64,000 nt of DNA from Meandrina meandrites (taxonomy: Eukaryota > Cnidaria > Anthozoa > Scleractinia > Meandrinidae): contig OY855908.1 of NCBI GenBank assembly GCA_963693305.1, positions 3,400,501 to 3,464,500 on the forward strand, written 5' to 3'. The notes under the pieces were generated by a model that was given only the letters and a program-made list of their open reading frames with translations, was not told where the DNA came from and searched no databases. Of this stretch, positions 23,901 to 34,441 are shown piece by piece (the stretch's first letter is position 1; the number at the start of each line of letters is the position of its first letter). The translations under genes and the position numbers were made by a program.

Positions 23901-26900
23901 TCGCTCATTGTTTTTTTTTTAAAGTTTGTCAAATACCCATAAATTAAAAAAAACTATTAGTTAAATTACACAATATGATACGATCGTAGACAAAATGTAC
24001 AAAAAGTGTTATGTACAAAATTGAACAAGGAGATGCAATGTAATAGACCTACACGAAAAAATACACTAAAACAGACACAAAGTTGCAAACTGGTTTTCAC
24101 CAGAAGCTAGTTATCACAAAACGTTTTCTTTTTCAGATTTTAACAAAACCACATGTCGTGAAATAGAAGTTGTTGCTATTATGATTTGACACGAAAAAAA
24201 ACTGATCATGACGAAAAATAAGACAGGTTTGTATGGGGAAAATTAAACCCTGGAATACCATAATTTCAGCCATTTAAAAATAAAGAAAAGAGCAAACTTG
24301 GGCCAGTGAATAATTTTTAAAAAAGGTTGCTTTTCTAATGAACTGATCAAGCCTTATAATTGTAGAAAATTCATTTTTGCGATGTTGTGGTTTTAAGTTC
24401 TCTACAGTTCTCATAAGTGACAGATTACAAAAGCATATGTATTAAAAGTCTGCAAACCTGTAATAATCCAGGCACTCGTTGATTTCGCAGCCTTAATCAG
24501 ACCTCTTCTAAACACCTCTTTTAATCTGGGTTTGAGAACAAAACTCTTGGCGCCGCCTGTCACAGAAATCACCAAGTTTGGGATCTCAAGGTTCCATCTC
24601 TCCAGCATCAATTTCAGGATGAGTTGAACGTCAGTGTCGTGTGACACACGGACATACTGCAGGATAAAACAAGAGGTTAGAGATTACATATTATACATGT
24701 AAACTACTGAGGTAAAGTTAAGTCTGCAGAGTGCTACAGTGTACTGTAGTTCATCTCATGATCAGGAAACATCCCCTCAAACTCCACCTGCCCCACCCCA
24801 AGCAATTCATCTGGCTGCCCTAACAAGAGAAAAGTGTTGAAAGAGGACAGTGTCTTGCCAACACAACATGGTTGGCCAGTGCTCAAACCTAGAACACTTA
24901 ATTGGCCCGACATGCAACGTACATACATACATATTCTCTTTTGTTAAGGCAGGTCAATGAGGCAACCCAAAGGCTGGCGTGGACCTGCCATGAAATGCTA
25001 ATTAACCTAATATCTAAAGAAACCAGAGAAAATATAAAAAAAGAGAAGTCCTAGAAATATAAAAAATCTGGGTCCTTCAAAGAAATTAAGCAAGCCTCTT
25101 TATCAAATTGAATTAGATCAAGAGTTCTAGAGACACATTTAAGTCTTGCTTTAAATGAGCTGTGCTAGCCAAAAAAAGCTGCAACACTGTATATTAGCCA
25201 CAAGATCACCTTGAAATCCCCAATATTATTCCTTTCCTGTTTATCGAGGTGAACTCTTACATTGTAAGTTTCAAAAAGCTAAACCCAGGTTTTAGTCAGT
25301 GACATTTCACCTGTGCTAAATCTTAACTCTAACGTCTGCTAAGTGACTAACCACTGTATAGAATACTTGCCAATTGCAGGACACCCCCCAGAGGTCCATG
25401 GAAGTTCTAAGACATGTACACCCAGAGGAGCATTTGGAATAAGGCTATGAATTGGCATGTGGAACTAGGAAAGGAATGATTCTTAGTGTTTATGTAGTGT
25501 CACAATAAAGCTACTAACTGGAGATCTTTTTGTCTGACTGCCTTGACCCAGGAACTCAATTTCTCCATAAGCGTCAGTGGGCAGTTGTCGAGTACACCTC
25601 TCAGGAGTCCACTGGTCGCCGGTGTCCTCTCTTGCCACATTATCATCATGAAGTGATTTAGTTCTGCCACACTTACACACAGGATTTCTACAAAACCAAA
25701 AAAAAACCAACAAAATGAGTGAAACACTACATATTGGGTGCATCAAGAAAACTGGTTTCAGAGCTTTAACACAGTGACTCTTGGTTTTCTATAAAAGTCG
25801 CAATTTAATGGTTCCATGGACTATTTCTGACTGTTACCTCAAGAGATTAAAGCCAAACTCTCAAAAACTTCAAATGAACATGAAAACTTATAATTGTTTC
25901 CACTTGGAGGCAAATGGTTTAATATTTGTTTTGGGACCTGCACTGAAAGCAGTAAAATTTTGAAAGAGAAAAAGAAAGCAAAGCTTTAATTTCTTACTGT
26001 TATGGTTCTGTAACGGCCTTTCAGTAAGAAATGTTACTACCTTCAGCACATGTCTACGTAAGTGAACATAAATCTTTAACAAAAAGTTGGTAAGATGAAG
26101 CTTTTCTTCAATTTGAATTTTTCTTTTTAATCCAGCTTATCTGATTTATCAGGAATGCAGTGTGAGATCAATGTTCTTTTTCTTAATCAGCTAACAATTA
26201 CTGAAAACATCTTCTGACATGAAAAGTGAGAATATCACAAGCGGTAAAAAGACCATGATCCCACAAGGCTGGTTTTGACCGGTTTAGGAGTCAATGAATT
26301 AATTAAATTAATAAAAATTTATTTAAAATTAATACACCACAGAACTTTTTACATTAACCAAGTTTTAAATTTGTAATTTTGTCAGAATCTTAAACCAATA
26401 ATAGTTATTATTAATATTATTGGTCCCTAATTGTCAGAACAAAAAGCATAAATTGATAATTAGATTTATTAATATAAACTACAGTGTGTTATAAGGATTT
26501 TGGCCACTGAGAAATGTCGTATCAGAACACATGTGTTCTGACATCGTATCAAACACATGTGCCCTGATATGACCTTTGAAATATTCACCTTTTGAAAGAA
26601 TTGAGCAAAATTTATGTAATAAATGGAATAATACATGGGAGCTTGGAGATATGAAAATGATCTTCTTGTGTTCAATCTTGATATCTCATTCGTTCGCTGC
26701 ACTTACTTGTGTGATATCGAGTTGAACTCTCAAAGATAAATTTCACATCTCCATGCGCCCATGTATTATTCTCTATTTATCACATAATTATAAATTATTA
26801 TCACATATCACCCTACAATATTATTATATTATTGATCATGAGCTCTTACTCTTCAGAGGTGGTTTTCTTTGTATCCTTTACAATCTTAATGCACTCCCGC

Positions 26901-29900
26901 CGTTGAAAATTGCCAGCAATCCATGATTTCTTGCTTTTCTAAAAATATAAAAAAGTATAAGAGACATGTGATCTATGCAGCCACATTACACACAGACGGT
27001 TGGTGTTATTCTTACTTAAGTAGCTTGCCTGGTCTGCCTCCCATCTGACCTGCTCTTTACAACCATGCTATGTTCACTCAAATTATTTGTTTCATTGTTG
27101 TTGTGTAAGTTCTAAACATAAGTTAAATAGTATCATTAAGTTATAAATATTTTTAAATTCTCATTTATAAATTTTGCAAAAAAAAGTCTTAATCCCCATC
27201 TGTACAGCTCTGCAGAAGATTCTGGATATTTAGTCATGTGTAGAATGCAGTTGTATAGCTATGTGTAGCTCTGTACAAACTGCTTTTTCACATTAATAAT
27301 TCTTGCAAATAAAATTGAATTGAACTCACACTTAATGACTGTAAACTGCCACTTACAAGCCCTGCACTTAAGTTCATAAGCAGCAGCTTACAGTATTTTA
27401 GATATTTATGGAAGACCCCATGTAAAAACTTTTTTAATATTAATTCAGGCTAATATTTTGATGCAGTCTGGACATCAAAAATCACTGAGTACAATACATA
27501 AAATTCCTTTCAGTAGACATATGTGTCCAGATTCAAAACAAATAAATGATACATGGCACTTGAAAATTATTCCTGACCGAATATTTCATTAAAAAAGTTC
27601 CTTGTAAGCCACAAGTTAAAACTATCAAAAACTTAAAAAATCTCCTCAAAACATCAAAACAACTTAATTATTATGCAAAGAAGACAGATATGATCATGTT
27701 GTACATGAATATAGCAGGTACTGGAGGGTTAAGAGAACTGAAAATAGCAAAAGTTATGCAAAAAATAAACAAGAACACTGTTCATTCCTGTCCAATTTGA
27801 CTAATTAATCTGAAGAGCTTAAAGAATCACTTAATGTGTTTCTGTAAAACTAATATGCTGCAGTAATGTGTGAGCTCTGAAATTGACAAACTTTTAAATT
27901 ATTGAAAATCTGCAAAATTTAACACTAAGAATTGCTGAAACATTGCATGTTTAAATCTATAGACTATAAGTGATTCAGTTCGACATCTGAACTCACCCAC
28001 TGCCGTCCAAATTTCTTGAGAGAAACTGTACTTCCATGAGAATCAAGCTCATAAAGGGGCGAGAATGAATCTTTCATTTTCAAAACACAATGCTTAATGC
28101 AGTTCGACTCTATAAATAATTTTAAACTACAGCAGATCCTGGCTGTTACATTTGGGTTCTACTGCATTTTACATGTACACCTTAAGCTCCATTTATCTCA
28201 AAAGTTTTTTTAACCAAGCAACAAAATTCACAACAGATAAAAAACCATCATTGTTGATGTCATCTGAACCATGCAGAACACAAAACTATTGACATGAGTT
28301 AACTACTCACGGGAAACCTTTCAAATTTGCATATCAAAGAAATATTCAATTTTAATTTATTCAAAATGATATTGAGAATTTTCCAGAGGAAAATGCTTTC
28401 CAGTATCATAACAACAGAGAAAAACTATTCATAAATTTTCTTTAACTCTATTTTGATTTATTAAAAATGTGAGCCCTCACATACATGAAGGTATATTGGA
28501 GGTATCATTCCTATTATTCTTTCTGTACTAAATTATAAAGTTCATCTGTCACTTTTAACATCTGCTTTTAACATCTCTGAAAGCTAGGTGGTTACTCATC
28601 CATAACACTTACAAGAAACAAATCAAAACAAAGGGAATCAAACAAATACTAGTTTGATGAAAAGCAGTTTATGAATTTAAGACTTTTCTAGTATTCTTTA
28701 AAAATCAAGCTGCAAATGATTGCCAACGAGTCAGGCCTTCTGGAAGACCAGAAGGCCTGACGAGGCGGCAGATTATAGAGCCGTGAGAAGATTTGTATGT
28801 GCGGAAAAAATCTCACAAACGCTCCAAAATGTAGAAATGTAAGTAATGTAATGTAAGGTAGATCGTGACGACACAATGTCTGCTGTTTTTAGCCAATCTG
28901 TTGAGCAGAAACTGTTCAGCACGTGCACAATTTGTCATAGTTTTGGCCAATCAGCGCGCTACTTATTTGTTCAGCACGTGCACGATGCATGATTCATGGC
29001 GTCGATACGTGATCCGCAAACTCACATGTGTGAGAACCTAATGACGACCAATGACGCGTATGGCGACAGGAGCTTGTAATTGTAATTGTAGCTTGCGCCC
29101 CCACGACGCGAGGTCATAATTTCAAAATAAAGTATTTCTTAGCTGGATGACCTCGAAAGTAAACATTTTATACCTGTTTCTACCGGTATAGTTTATTTTA
29201 GGGCGCGAATGCCCTAAATCTTTTTGATTTTCGAACGATTTTCTTCGGCGCCAGAATCAAAACAATAACAAACACTCGCAGTCGACAGAGTCTTTAATAT
29301 TAAATTTAGTAATCAATTAGTCTTGTGAAGCGTGTAGGGGGTTGGGTAAAATGCAGCCTTTATTTGTGTTACTATATATGAAGTAAACAAAGGCTATATA
29401 TTTTCCGAGTTTCAGTGGCTCACAGCCACTTTGATTTAAGGTCTATTGGACTTAAAAACAGCTGACACCTTTCCAAAATAGCGGCATAGAACTGCAATGG
29501 CTTGCAACCCTCAAATTACATGGATTTCACAAGGTTTCTCACTACTTTAGTATCATTTTAGAACTCCTTCATTAGGCCTTCACCAAATCGCATCAGTTTA
29601 TTCCATAAACATTCCGCAACGAATACATGCAATGTACATTGATCACACCTACATCATAAAGTGTACTTTTAGTCAAACATTTACAATAAATTTATTATCC
29701 TCACAACCCTTCTCTCTTGTTGTACTCGTTGGCACTTCTACCGATAGGTACCACTAGTTATACATGCAAGACTTTCAGGTTCCATGGATTTGATATGTCA
29801 CCCTTTAATTCCCAGTCAAACGTTGATCTCATAAATGAGTTTAGCCATCCATAGTAGCTTGAAACCGCAAGTTTGAGTCAACCTTTATTTTAAATCATTT

Positions 29901-32900
29901 TTTAAGGTTATCCAACACCACTGCAAATAATTTCCAGTTTAAAGTGTTTTAAACAAATAAAAGTCATTCCCAATTAAAACATTATACACTCTTCCTCAAA
30001 AATGAGAACAAAAAAATTCTCCAGCAAATTCTCTCTGTTGTACAATGTGACTGATTCTTGTTTTAAAACATTTTATAATTTAAAAATAAAAAAGTGAATT
30101 AGTTTTAAGTTTCAAGAATACTTCCTTGTACATAACGAATATAAGCAATGAGTAAGGTTGCAAGTTTAACTGCAACTAAACATACACTGGATAAAACTCA
30201 ACTGTGTTTTCAGACTGAATTGTTACAAGCAGTTAAAATAAGAACACTAATGACTGCTTACCTTCAAAACCTTTTCTAGCAAAGAAGTGAAATGTTTAGT
30301 CTGGGCTACACATAGTTCATGATCAGCTGGTAATGACAAACTTCCTTGATGTGACATGTGTTCTTAATATTTAGCTGGCTTCCAAATGCTGTACAGTCAT
30401 TTTGATTTTAAATATTTTTATGTAGAATTTGTTTTTCACACAAGACTATTTGCAAAATAACATTTAGTTAGAGTAACAACACTGTTTACAACTTCAAGTG
30501 CTGCCTAATTTTCTCAACTTAATGTGAGAGTTGATATGCAAATTTATGTGGAAATTTAAACAATTCGAACATTAAAAAGAAATGCTTTTTCATCTTTGAT
30601 TAGCCAAGAAAGCACTCCCTTATAACCCATGATGTGTAGCTAGGCATGAGTGGCCTAATGATGGATTCTGGATTGAGCACTCCAGGGGGGGGGGGGGGGG
30701 GGGGGGCATTGAGATTTTTGTTCCGTGGATCTGGCCATTTGTTATTTTTTTTTTTCAGTTTGCCACGAAAAAATGCATTTTTTTGGTTTTGGTGTCTTTT
30801 GCAGCTTGAGGTTTTTCAGTTCTCAGCAAAAAACAACAGTTTTGTCAGATTTGGTGTCCCATGTATGTTTTTCAGTTTTTCCCATTTGATTTCCAGTTTC
30901 ACTTCTGTCAGCAGAATGATGTCAATTTTCCCCAACTACGCATGCGCACCAATGCAAGCTTTTGAAACTGCAAAATTATGTGAGATTGTGGATTTTCAAT
31001 GGTGGTTTTCTGAGCTACCGTAAAATTCCGGTTATAAGCCCCCCCCACTTATAAGCTCCCCCGGTTATAGGCCCATCTACCTGGAAACAATAATTATACA
31101 TCCGGTTATAAGCCCCTCAGCTGGATGACAGTACTGAAAGGGGCTAAATGTCGTTTTTTTATGACTTTTTAACTTAAAAAACGTATTTCAACCAACACTG
31201 CCGTGGCTCGTTTCGAAACGTTTTTTTTTATTCCGCTTATAAGCTCCCCCGGATATAAGCCCCTCCGCTTATAAGCCCACCCAAAACCCCTTACGAAGTT
31301 GTATAAGCCCAGGGCTTATAACTGGAATTTTACAGTATAGCTTTAATTGCAATTCCCCCAAATGACTTTATTGTGACTTAATGAAGGATTATCTATGGGC
31401 ATATGCGATCTATGCATATGTTATGTTAAAATAGCTCCTCTGAGAAAATGAAAATTATTTAAGAACTTAACTAACAGTAAAATGCATAAATTTATAGGCA
31501 TTCAAAAATTTTGATTTTAAACTTCATGACAAGAGTAAATATTTTGATCTCGCAAATATAGGATAAATTAATACAAAATTAAAATTGTGTTGAAATTGAA
31601 ATTAAATTATATGTCTTCTAATATTTAAAGGTATACTGTATAATATAATGTAAAAATAAAGTCAATTTTTTTAACTGATGGTTTAAATAATGAACAGTTT
31701 TCATTTCTTTTTTCTTCACTAATTCACAACCTTTAGTTATTTTTTTTAAATAAGTTACCGGTAGTTAAAACACTAAATTTAACTTTTGAAAGTATCTGTT
31801 GTGTCTTTAAACATTTTCACGGCATGTGTCCTAGTTCTTTTTCCAAGGGTAGCAGAGGGTTTATGCATGACTCATGAAATTTGACTGTGACGCATGAAAA
31901 TAGGGCAAAAATTAGACCATGACGCATGAAAAGAGCTAGAAAAAAACATGTGATTTGCGAATTAGTATACGTGACACGTGAATTTGGTTAAAATTCATGC
32001 GTGAAGCGGGATCACGATCCCCCCTTTGCTACCCTCCTAGTTCATAAATTGCAAATGTCAGTTACAAATTATACTTACTTTCTTTAATGTTAAAGAAGAT
32101 GAAAACTTTCTACTGCCAGTTGCTGCGAGAAACTGAAAATTATTATCAGAACTGTCAATTTTATATTCTTTAAACAGTTAGTGGAATTACTCTTGTAAGC
32201 ACCTGCAGATTACTTATCAATAACTTTAGAAATTTATTTGTATATTTGTATGTATATTTTTAGTCATTTTTTAGTATTTTTTTCAAGTAATTAAACAGTT
32301 ATCCTTTCAAGACAGAATACATTTATTGTGCAACACAAAGGCCCAGCCAAACACATGCAAATTAAAATAATTTCAACACAATACAGTGCAACATTGTTGG
32401 ACCGTGTTGCAAGATTTCTAGAATGATGCTGACTGAATGCACGCAACGTCTCGAAGTAACATTGATAGTGTAACATTGTTGTGCACAACACGTTGCACAT
32501 GTTTGGCCACCCTGTTGCATTATGTGGATGGCGCTTTGAAATAGCAAATCAAACTGGTGTGTATGCTCCCCTGCAACAATCTTGCAAGAATGTGGTCAAA
32601 CGAGTATATTTTCACGCAATATCCAAAAACTAAGGTGAATGAAAAATTTGCCCTTTTTCAAACTTTATCCAACACCACTTAACACCTTGCAATGCAATAC
32701 ATCAGGATGGTGAAAATGTGTGCAACATGTTGTGCCCAACAATGTTGCAATAAGTTGCATTGAAATATTGTGTGCATTTGGTCAGGCCTTAATTTTATCA
32801 AAAAAATACTTCTTTAGTTAGTAATTACAAATGAAACTAGTTAACATTATTTTAGAGTCAGGTAAAAAGCCATTTACATGTGGTATTTTTTTTTTCACTT

Positions 32901-33886
32901 TTTTAGTTTTTATTTCGTTAATAGTGACACATCTTTTTATGTGTTTCGTTTTTACTGATGTTTCAACAAAAGCCCTGTTTGACCTGCAGGTGGTTGTTCC
33001 TGCCGTGGACTTAATCCATCATTTGCCCATTAGGCAAGAGACATTTTTGAGCATTTAATAGTTAATAACTGGAATTTAAGCCAGAGCTGAGATCAAATGC
33101 TCAGGCTGGTATAATTATGCTTAAGACTACAATTGTATGCCATTATGGCAAATTCCAAACACTTTTCAGTTTCAAACCCTCACAAAAAGTCCTCGTCACA
33201 ACTTAACACAAAATGCACCCCTGAAAATGACACAATAAGGCCAATATCGATGTACACCTCCTCACATTTTACAGAAGAACAAAGATGGCCGTTCTTTAAC
33301 CAGAAGGAAAATACCTTCTCTAATGTATACAGTGCACCCTTTGAAGTGGCAATTTGTCCATGACTGGTAGCAGTAATACCAATCATATTAGTACTAGTAG
33401 GACTAGTGATAATGGCTAGTCCCAAAATATCTGATTGGTGTGACATACAGTTGAATCCCGGTAACTCAAACCTTCAAGGGAAATCGAAAAAGGTTCGAGT
33501 TATCGGGAGTTCGAGTTATCGAGGGTAAAATTAGTAAGAAAATAACCTGAAGGGGAATCAAAAAAGGTTTGAGTTAGCGGGAGGTTCAAGTTATCGGGAT
33601 TCAACTGTACATACACAAGTGGCACTTGCTCACTCGCTTGCTCGCTTGCTAATAAGAGGTATTTTTTCAACAAAATCTCAATGATTAAGAACTTTTAGAA
33701 AGCGGTATAAATTTTTTAAAAATAGATCTGTACCTCTAGCTGTTCAAATCCTGCCAGTGAGCCAGACAGCGACCCTTTAGATGAGCGGCGATTGGAGCCT
33801 TGGCGGATCAGCGCATCTGTGGGAAGTCTAGCTAAACTCACAGAACTGACTGATTGAACTTTATTACTGGGTTTCAAACCCAACAT
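1034..33886 (-). CDS. TRPM2: TRPM2-like ADP-ribose-gated cation channel with C-terminal NUDT9-H domain, 34 coding exons
   Basis: Seen: exons joined by GT/AG sites and phase at 33886-33734, 32132-32079, 26938-26850, 25687-25519, 24656-24458, 23727-23582, 22668-22470, 21396-21231, 19489-19342, 18904-18826, 17888-17788, 17455-17321, 17104-17060, 16376-16211, 15544-15319, 14826-14601, 14297-14030, 12289-12177, 12072-11920, 11345-11097, 10539-10353, 8692-8569, 6901-6711, 6261-6129, 5996-5768, 4873-4846, 4747-4614, 3592-3504, 3175-3068, 2888-2802, 2459-2357, 2230-2087, 1351-1238, 1150-1034. They total 4872 nt, giving 1623 residues and a TGA stop. The family is usually about 1500. The start is the first in-frame ATG after a splice acceptor; residues 1-70 are Ser-rich and poorly conserved. 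Known: TRPM2 is a plasma-membrane Ca2+-permeable channel opened by ADP-ribose and Ca2+, and activated by oxidative stress. Donors of exons 5, 13 and 32 are weak (GTTTGC, GTTTGT, GTGATT). The 28-nt exon 26 is the smallest. Confidence 0.93.
2519..2612. repeat. Cluster of GCGCGGGAAAA motifs (E2F-like) in intron
   Basis: Four near-copies of an AAGCGCGGGAAAA unit spaced about 30 bases apart, the last one as GCGCGTGAAAA. Further copies lie at about 3696, 3722, 4588, 7242, 7271, 7327, 16686, 16714, 19649 and 19675, nearly all in this orientation and all within the channel gene. The reverse complement contains TTTCCCGC, a match to the E2F consensus TTTSSCGC. Confidence 0.6.
3742..4586 (+). mobile_element. 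Non-LTR retrotransposon 3' fragment (reverse transcriptase C-terminus)
   Basis: An open frame at 3742-4200 matches the tail of LINE-type polymerase proteins: [16 protein letters not shown], then [18 protein letters not shown] and [13 protein letters not shown]. It continues after a frameshift into a second frame to 4375 ([12 protein letters not shown]). An ACCCCTTTGATAACAG-type 3' end and a run of TTA/ATT trinucleotides (4534-4586) follow, typical of a LINE tail. It sits in the intron between exons 27 and 28 of the channel gene in antisense orientation, 5' truncated and frameshifted. Confidence 0.85.
4614..6901 (-). other. TRPM2: TRPM2 exons 23-27: TRP helix, coiled coil and linker
   Basis: Exon 23 contains the end of S6 (YTFERVQ) and the TRP helix motif [17 protein letters not shown]. 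Exons 24 and 25 encode charged heptad-like sequence typical of the TRPM C-terminal coiled coil: [10 protein letters not shown] in exon 24, then [19 protein letters not shown] in exon 25. Exons 26 and 27 form the linker that ends in [13 protein letters not shown], which matches the conserved KVPWE entrance to the NUDT9-H domain. The coiled coil mediates tetramer assembly in the family. Confidence 0.88.
5001..5302. mobile_element. MITE with CAGGGTTCG terminal inverted repeats and CCATGACTT internal repeats
   Basis: The ends read CAGGGTTCGAACTC and GTACGAACCCTG. The interior repeats TCCATGACTT many times. CAGGG ends resemble hAT-type non-autonomous elements. No clean target duplication is visible. 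Confidence 0.6.
7371..8457 (-). mobile_element. PIF/Harbinger deletion derivative with TAA target duplication
   Basis: Long inverted termini start AGGTCGCCACACACGAGGGG and contain repeated GGTCGCAGGGAC units; the other end mirrors them. TAA is duplicated at 7368-7370 and 8458-8460, the three-base target typical of Harbinger. The minus strand has a truncated reading frame whose segment [14 protein letters not shown] resembles the start of Harbinger transposases. No complete transposase remains. Confidence 0.75.
8880..9899. mobile_element. TTAA-flanked inverted-repeat element with a nested MITE pair
   Basis: Ends are TTAAGACGGAATCC and its complement. The body carries two internal diverged direct repeats (about 9410-9620 and 9640-9850). 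A reverse-complement copy lies at 49441-50065 without the insertion at 8900-9284. That insert is bounded by a CCAGG duplication and contains a palindrome at 8901-9041 built from GGATAACGCTATCCACCGG plus a second small inverted-repeat element. The TTAA site suggests a piggyBac-like origin. Confidence 0.75.
9940..9995 (-). repeat. Truncated tRNA-derived SINE head
   Basis: The reverse strand reads like the 5' half of a tRNA, with an A-box in TAGCTTAGTTGGTAGAGCA, then CACCGG and ATCGCAGAG. No complete cloverleaf follows, so it is a SINE fragment and not a working tRNA gene. Confidence 0.55.
12660..13130 (+). mobile_element. Non-LTR retrotransposon reverse transcriptase remnant
   Basis: Translated text around 12700-12780 ([13 protein letters not shown]) and the open frame 12821-13120 ([15 protein letters not shown], then [16 protein letters not shown] and [10 protein letters not shown]) match the C-terminal tail of anthozoan LINE polymerases. 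It is broken near 12800 and has an AT-rich 3' tail. It lies in the intron between exons 17 and 18, antisense to the channel. Confidence 0.8.
13373..13450 (-). repeat. tRNA-derived SINE head (type II tRNA-like)
   Basis: The reverse strand begins GGCAGCGTGGCCGAGTGGAT with a good A-box, a stem-loop CTGGA/TCCGG and a degraded B-box GGTTGAAATCC. A- and T-rich sequence follows. The damaged B-box argues against a functional tRNA gene. Confidence 0.65.
13552..14010. mobile_element. Inverted-repeat element with TTTCCGTTTCGTAAACGG termini, adjacent to an exon
   Basis: TTTCCGTTTCGTAAACGGT near 13579 pairs with its complement near 13963-13981. The right end lies about 20 bases from the splice donor of channel exon 17 (14029). 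Confidence 0.6.
14030..15544 (-). other. TRPM2: TRPM2 exons 15-17: MHR4 and pre-S1 region
   Basis: Exon 15 begins with a motif read as [16 protein letters not shown], followed by helices rich in Ala and Met. Exon 16 contains the family sequence [13 protein letters not shown] and ends at [14 protein letters not shown]. Exon 17 opens with a hydrophobic stretch ([17 protein letters not shown]) that corresponds to the pre-S1 membrane-associated helix. It is then followed by a long charged, Lys/Arg- and Glu-rich cytoplasmic linker of about 65 residues. That linker is much longer than in vertebrate TRPM2 and looks lineage specific. Exon phases fit on both sides. Confidence 0.88.
15578..15742. mobile_element. 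Foldback hAT-type MITE with 8-bp target duplication
   Basis: The 165-bp unit is almost wholly palindromic, beginning AGCCTGCGTAGTAAGCG. CAGTGACT is duplicated at 15570-15577 and 15743-15750. The AGCCTGC terminus recurs in the element at 34276-34441. Confidence 0.8.
16922..16978. repeat. Intronic direct duplication of about 55 bp (partner at 18110-18168)
   Basis: GAGCCATTTCATTTCCACA onward to CACCGGCTATTTCTAA occurs here and again at 18110-18161 nearly unchanged. The second copy is preceded by short CAGTCACGCA tandem repeats (18018-18080). Confidence 0.7.
18358..18459. mobile_element. MITE with CAGTTGAATCCC ends
   Basis: A 102-bp foldback with ends CAGTTGAATCCCGATAACTC and GGGATTCAACTG and internal TTCGAGTTATCGGG repeats. 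A longer relative lies at 33448-33607 with TA on both sides, pointing to a Tc1/mariner/pogo-type origin. Confidence 0.75.
18597..18793 (-). repeat. tRNA-derived SINE
   Basis: The reverse strand reads GGGAAGCAGGGATGGCGCAG with an A-box, a B-box-like GGTTCGGTTTC, then a non-tRNA body (GTTGAGTTTGTTG, TTTTTCTCTGAGTCCTCCGG). This order is that of common anthozoan tRNA-derived SINEs. It sits 33 bases from channel exon 10. Confidence 0.8.
20421..21102. mobile_element. Near-perfect 680-bp palindrome flanked by TTAA
   Basis: TTAAGGAGGCTC at the left is mirrored by GAGCCTCCTTAA at the right, with the axis at about 20762 in TTTTCGAAAA. At the centre TTAAGGTGGCTC-type termini meet head to head, so this may be two copies of one TTAA-targeting element joined in inverse orientation. 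The 122-residue open frames on both strands are mirror images and are not genes. Confidence 0.85.
21708..22334 (+). mobile_element. hAT transposon deletion derivative retaining the dimerisation domain
   Basis: Termini are CATAGGCGTACGGGC and its complement. The 8-bp target CATATTTT is duplicated at 21700-21707 and 22335-22342. Inside, the frame around 21900-22040 reads [20 protein letters not shown], the hallmark of the hAT C-terminal dimerisation region, then stops and shifts before the usual end. The rest of the transposase is missing. Confidence 0.88.
23180..23578. repeat. Dispersed repeat family copy 1 (others at 36640-36955 and 47855-48170)
   Basis: All share AATCCATTTCCATCC, CAAATATA and GTTCAAAAATCTGTTAA-type segments. 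Ends carry related GTCACGG motifs (GAGCTACGTCACGGG and GGAACTGTGTCACGG), suggesting imperfect inverted termini of a non-autonomous DNA element. The third copy is in opposite orientation. Confidence 0.7.
23792..23820. repeat. Poly-T then poly-G tract
   Basis: Fourteen T followed by fifteen G. Similar G or C runs occur at 30685-30706, 37011-37032 and 60244-60260. Their lengths may be unreliable in the assembly. Confidence 0.9.
26626..26772. mobile_element. Foldback MITE with AATAATACATGGG ends
   Basis: Left and right arms mirror each other through TTGGAGATATGAAAATGAT-like sequence and GATATCNNACTCG motifs. Nearby at 26522-26541 there is a perfect TCAGAACACATGTGTTCTGA palindrome. Confidence 0.7.
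26939..32078 (-). other. Largest channel intron (between exons 2 and 3)
   Basis: About 5.1 kb, strongly AT-rich. It holds a hairpin at 28731-28760 (TCAGGCCTTCTGG mirrored around AAGA), a pair of GTTCAGCACGTGCAC sites near 28914 and 28970, the poly-G tract at 30685 and the MITE at 31016-31337. No coding sequence was recognised. Confidence 0.7.
31016..31337. mobile_element. MITE with ACYGTAAAATTCC ends and GCTTATAAGC repeats
   Basis: Ends read TACCGTAAAATTCC and GGAATTTTACAGTA, flanked by TA, as in Tc1/mariner-type MITEs. The interior repeats CTTATAAGCCCC many times. Confidence 0.75.
32338..32790. mobile_element. Inverted-repeat element rich in GCAACA/TGTTGC motifs
   Basis: Ends AAGGCCCAGCCAAACACA and its diverged complement (GTGTGCATTTGGTCAGGCCTT). 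The interior is packed with CAACATTGTTG-like palindromes. It lies in the intron between coding exons 1 and 2. Confidence 0.7.
33448..33607. mobile_element. MITE with CAGTTGAATCCC ends and TA target
   Basis: A longer relative of the 18358-18459 element, with TA on both sides and four TTYGAGTTA-type repeats inside. Confidence 0.75.
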
Positions 33887-34275
33887 CTTCAGAATGAAGG
33901 TTTAAAATAAGCTGATAAATAATGTTTTGATCTGTGAAAATAAAAGGAAAAACCATTTATTGTTAGTGCGACAGTTCTAGGAAGTTCTAGAACTTCCTTG
34001 TAGATCAAACTGGGCCACATCTTCCATGAAGATAAAATTCGATATACCTCACTAGTATTATAGCCTTTATTTCACCCTATTATATTTCAGTTTTCAGGAA
34101 ATTATTTCAAGTTAAATAAAGAAAGCAGAATTGATAGATACTTGGGGTTTCTGTAATATACCGTAAAACAGTTCCCTATTGCAGCAACAGTAAATAAAAC
34201 ACTGGTAAAACAGAAGTGATTGATGTCAGAGAAAGAGACTGCTCCTAGTCTATAGTGATCAATTTTATTTTTACT

Positions 34276-34441
34276 AGCCTGCAGAACAGGCAGTTTATTT
34301 TTAGTTAGTTTTTGCAGATCATGTGAAGTGTGAGGGGTTGCGCGAAGCGCGAAGGAAAACATAAACTTTCCTTCACTCTTCGAGCTTGCCGTCGCGCCCG
34401 CAAAAACTAACTAAAAATAAACCGCCTGTTCTGCAGGCTAA
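34276..34441. mobile_element. Foldback hAT-type MITE, 8-bp target duplication
   Basis: Ends AGCCTGCAGAACAGGC and its complement, with a long TTTATTTTTAGTTAG arm. TTTTTACT is duplicated at 34268-34275 and 34442-34449. Confidence 0.8.

Larger units (their letters stand above)
16211..26938 (-). other. TRPM2: TRPM2 exons 3-14: N-terminal TRPM homology region
   Basis: These exons encode roughly residues 70-616. Recognisable TRPM blocks are [12 protein letters not shown], a CKCG segment followed by FPTDAYG-like text (here [11 protein letters not shown]), [61 protein letters not shown] and [12 protein letters not shown]. The later exons contain the ankyrin-like MHR helices ([36 protein letters not shown]). 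In sea anemone and vertebrate TRPM2 structures this region binds ADP-ribose and in the anemone channel it is sufficient for gating. By inference the same holds here. The 45-nt exon 13 has a GTTTGT donor but is required to keep phase and matches the family ([11 protein letters not shown]). Confidence 0.9.

Noticed and set aside
30646..31023. 125-residue frame with a poly-Gly run
   Set aside because: It exists only because a (G)22 tract is read as Gly; composition is low complexity and lies in an intron.
33600..33660. CTCGCTTGCT short tandem repeats as a CRISPR-like array
   Set aside because: Only a few 8-12-base units without spacers, in a eukaryotic genome.
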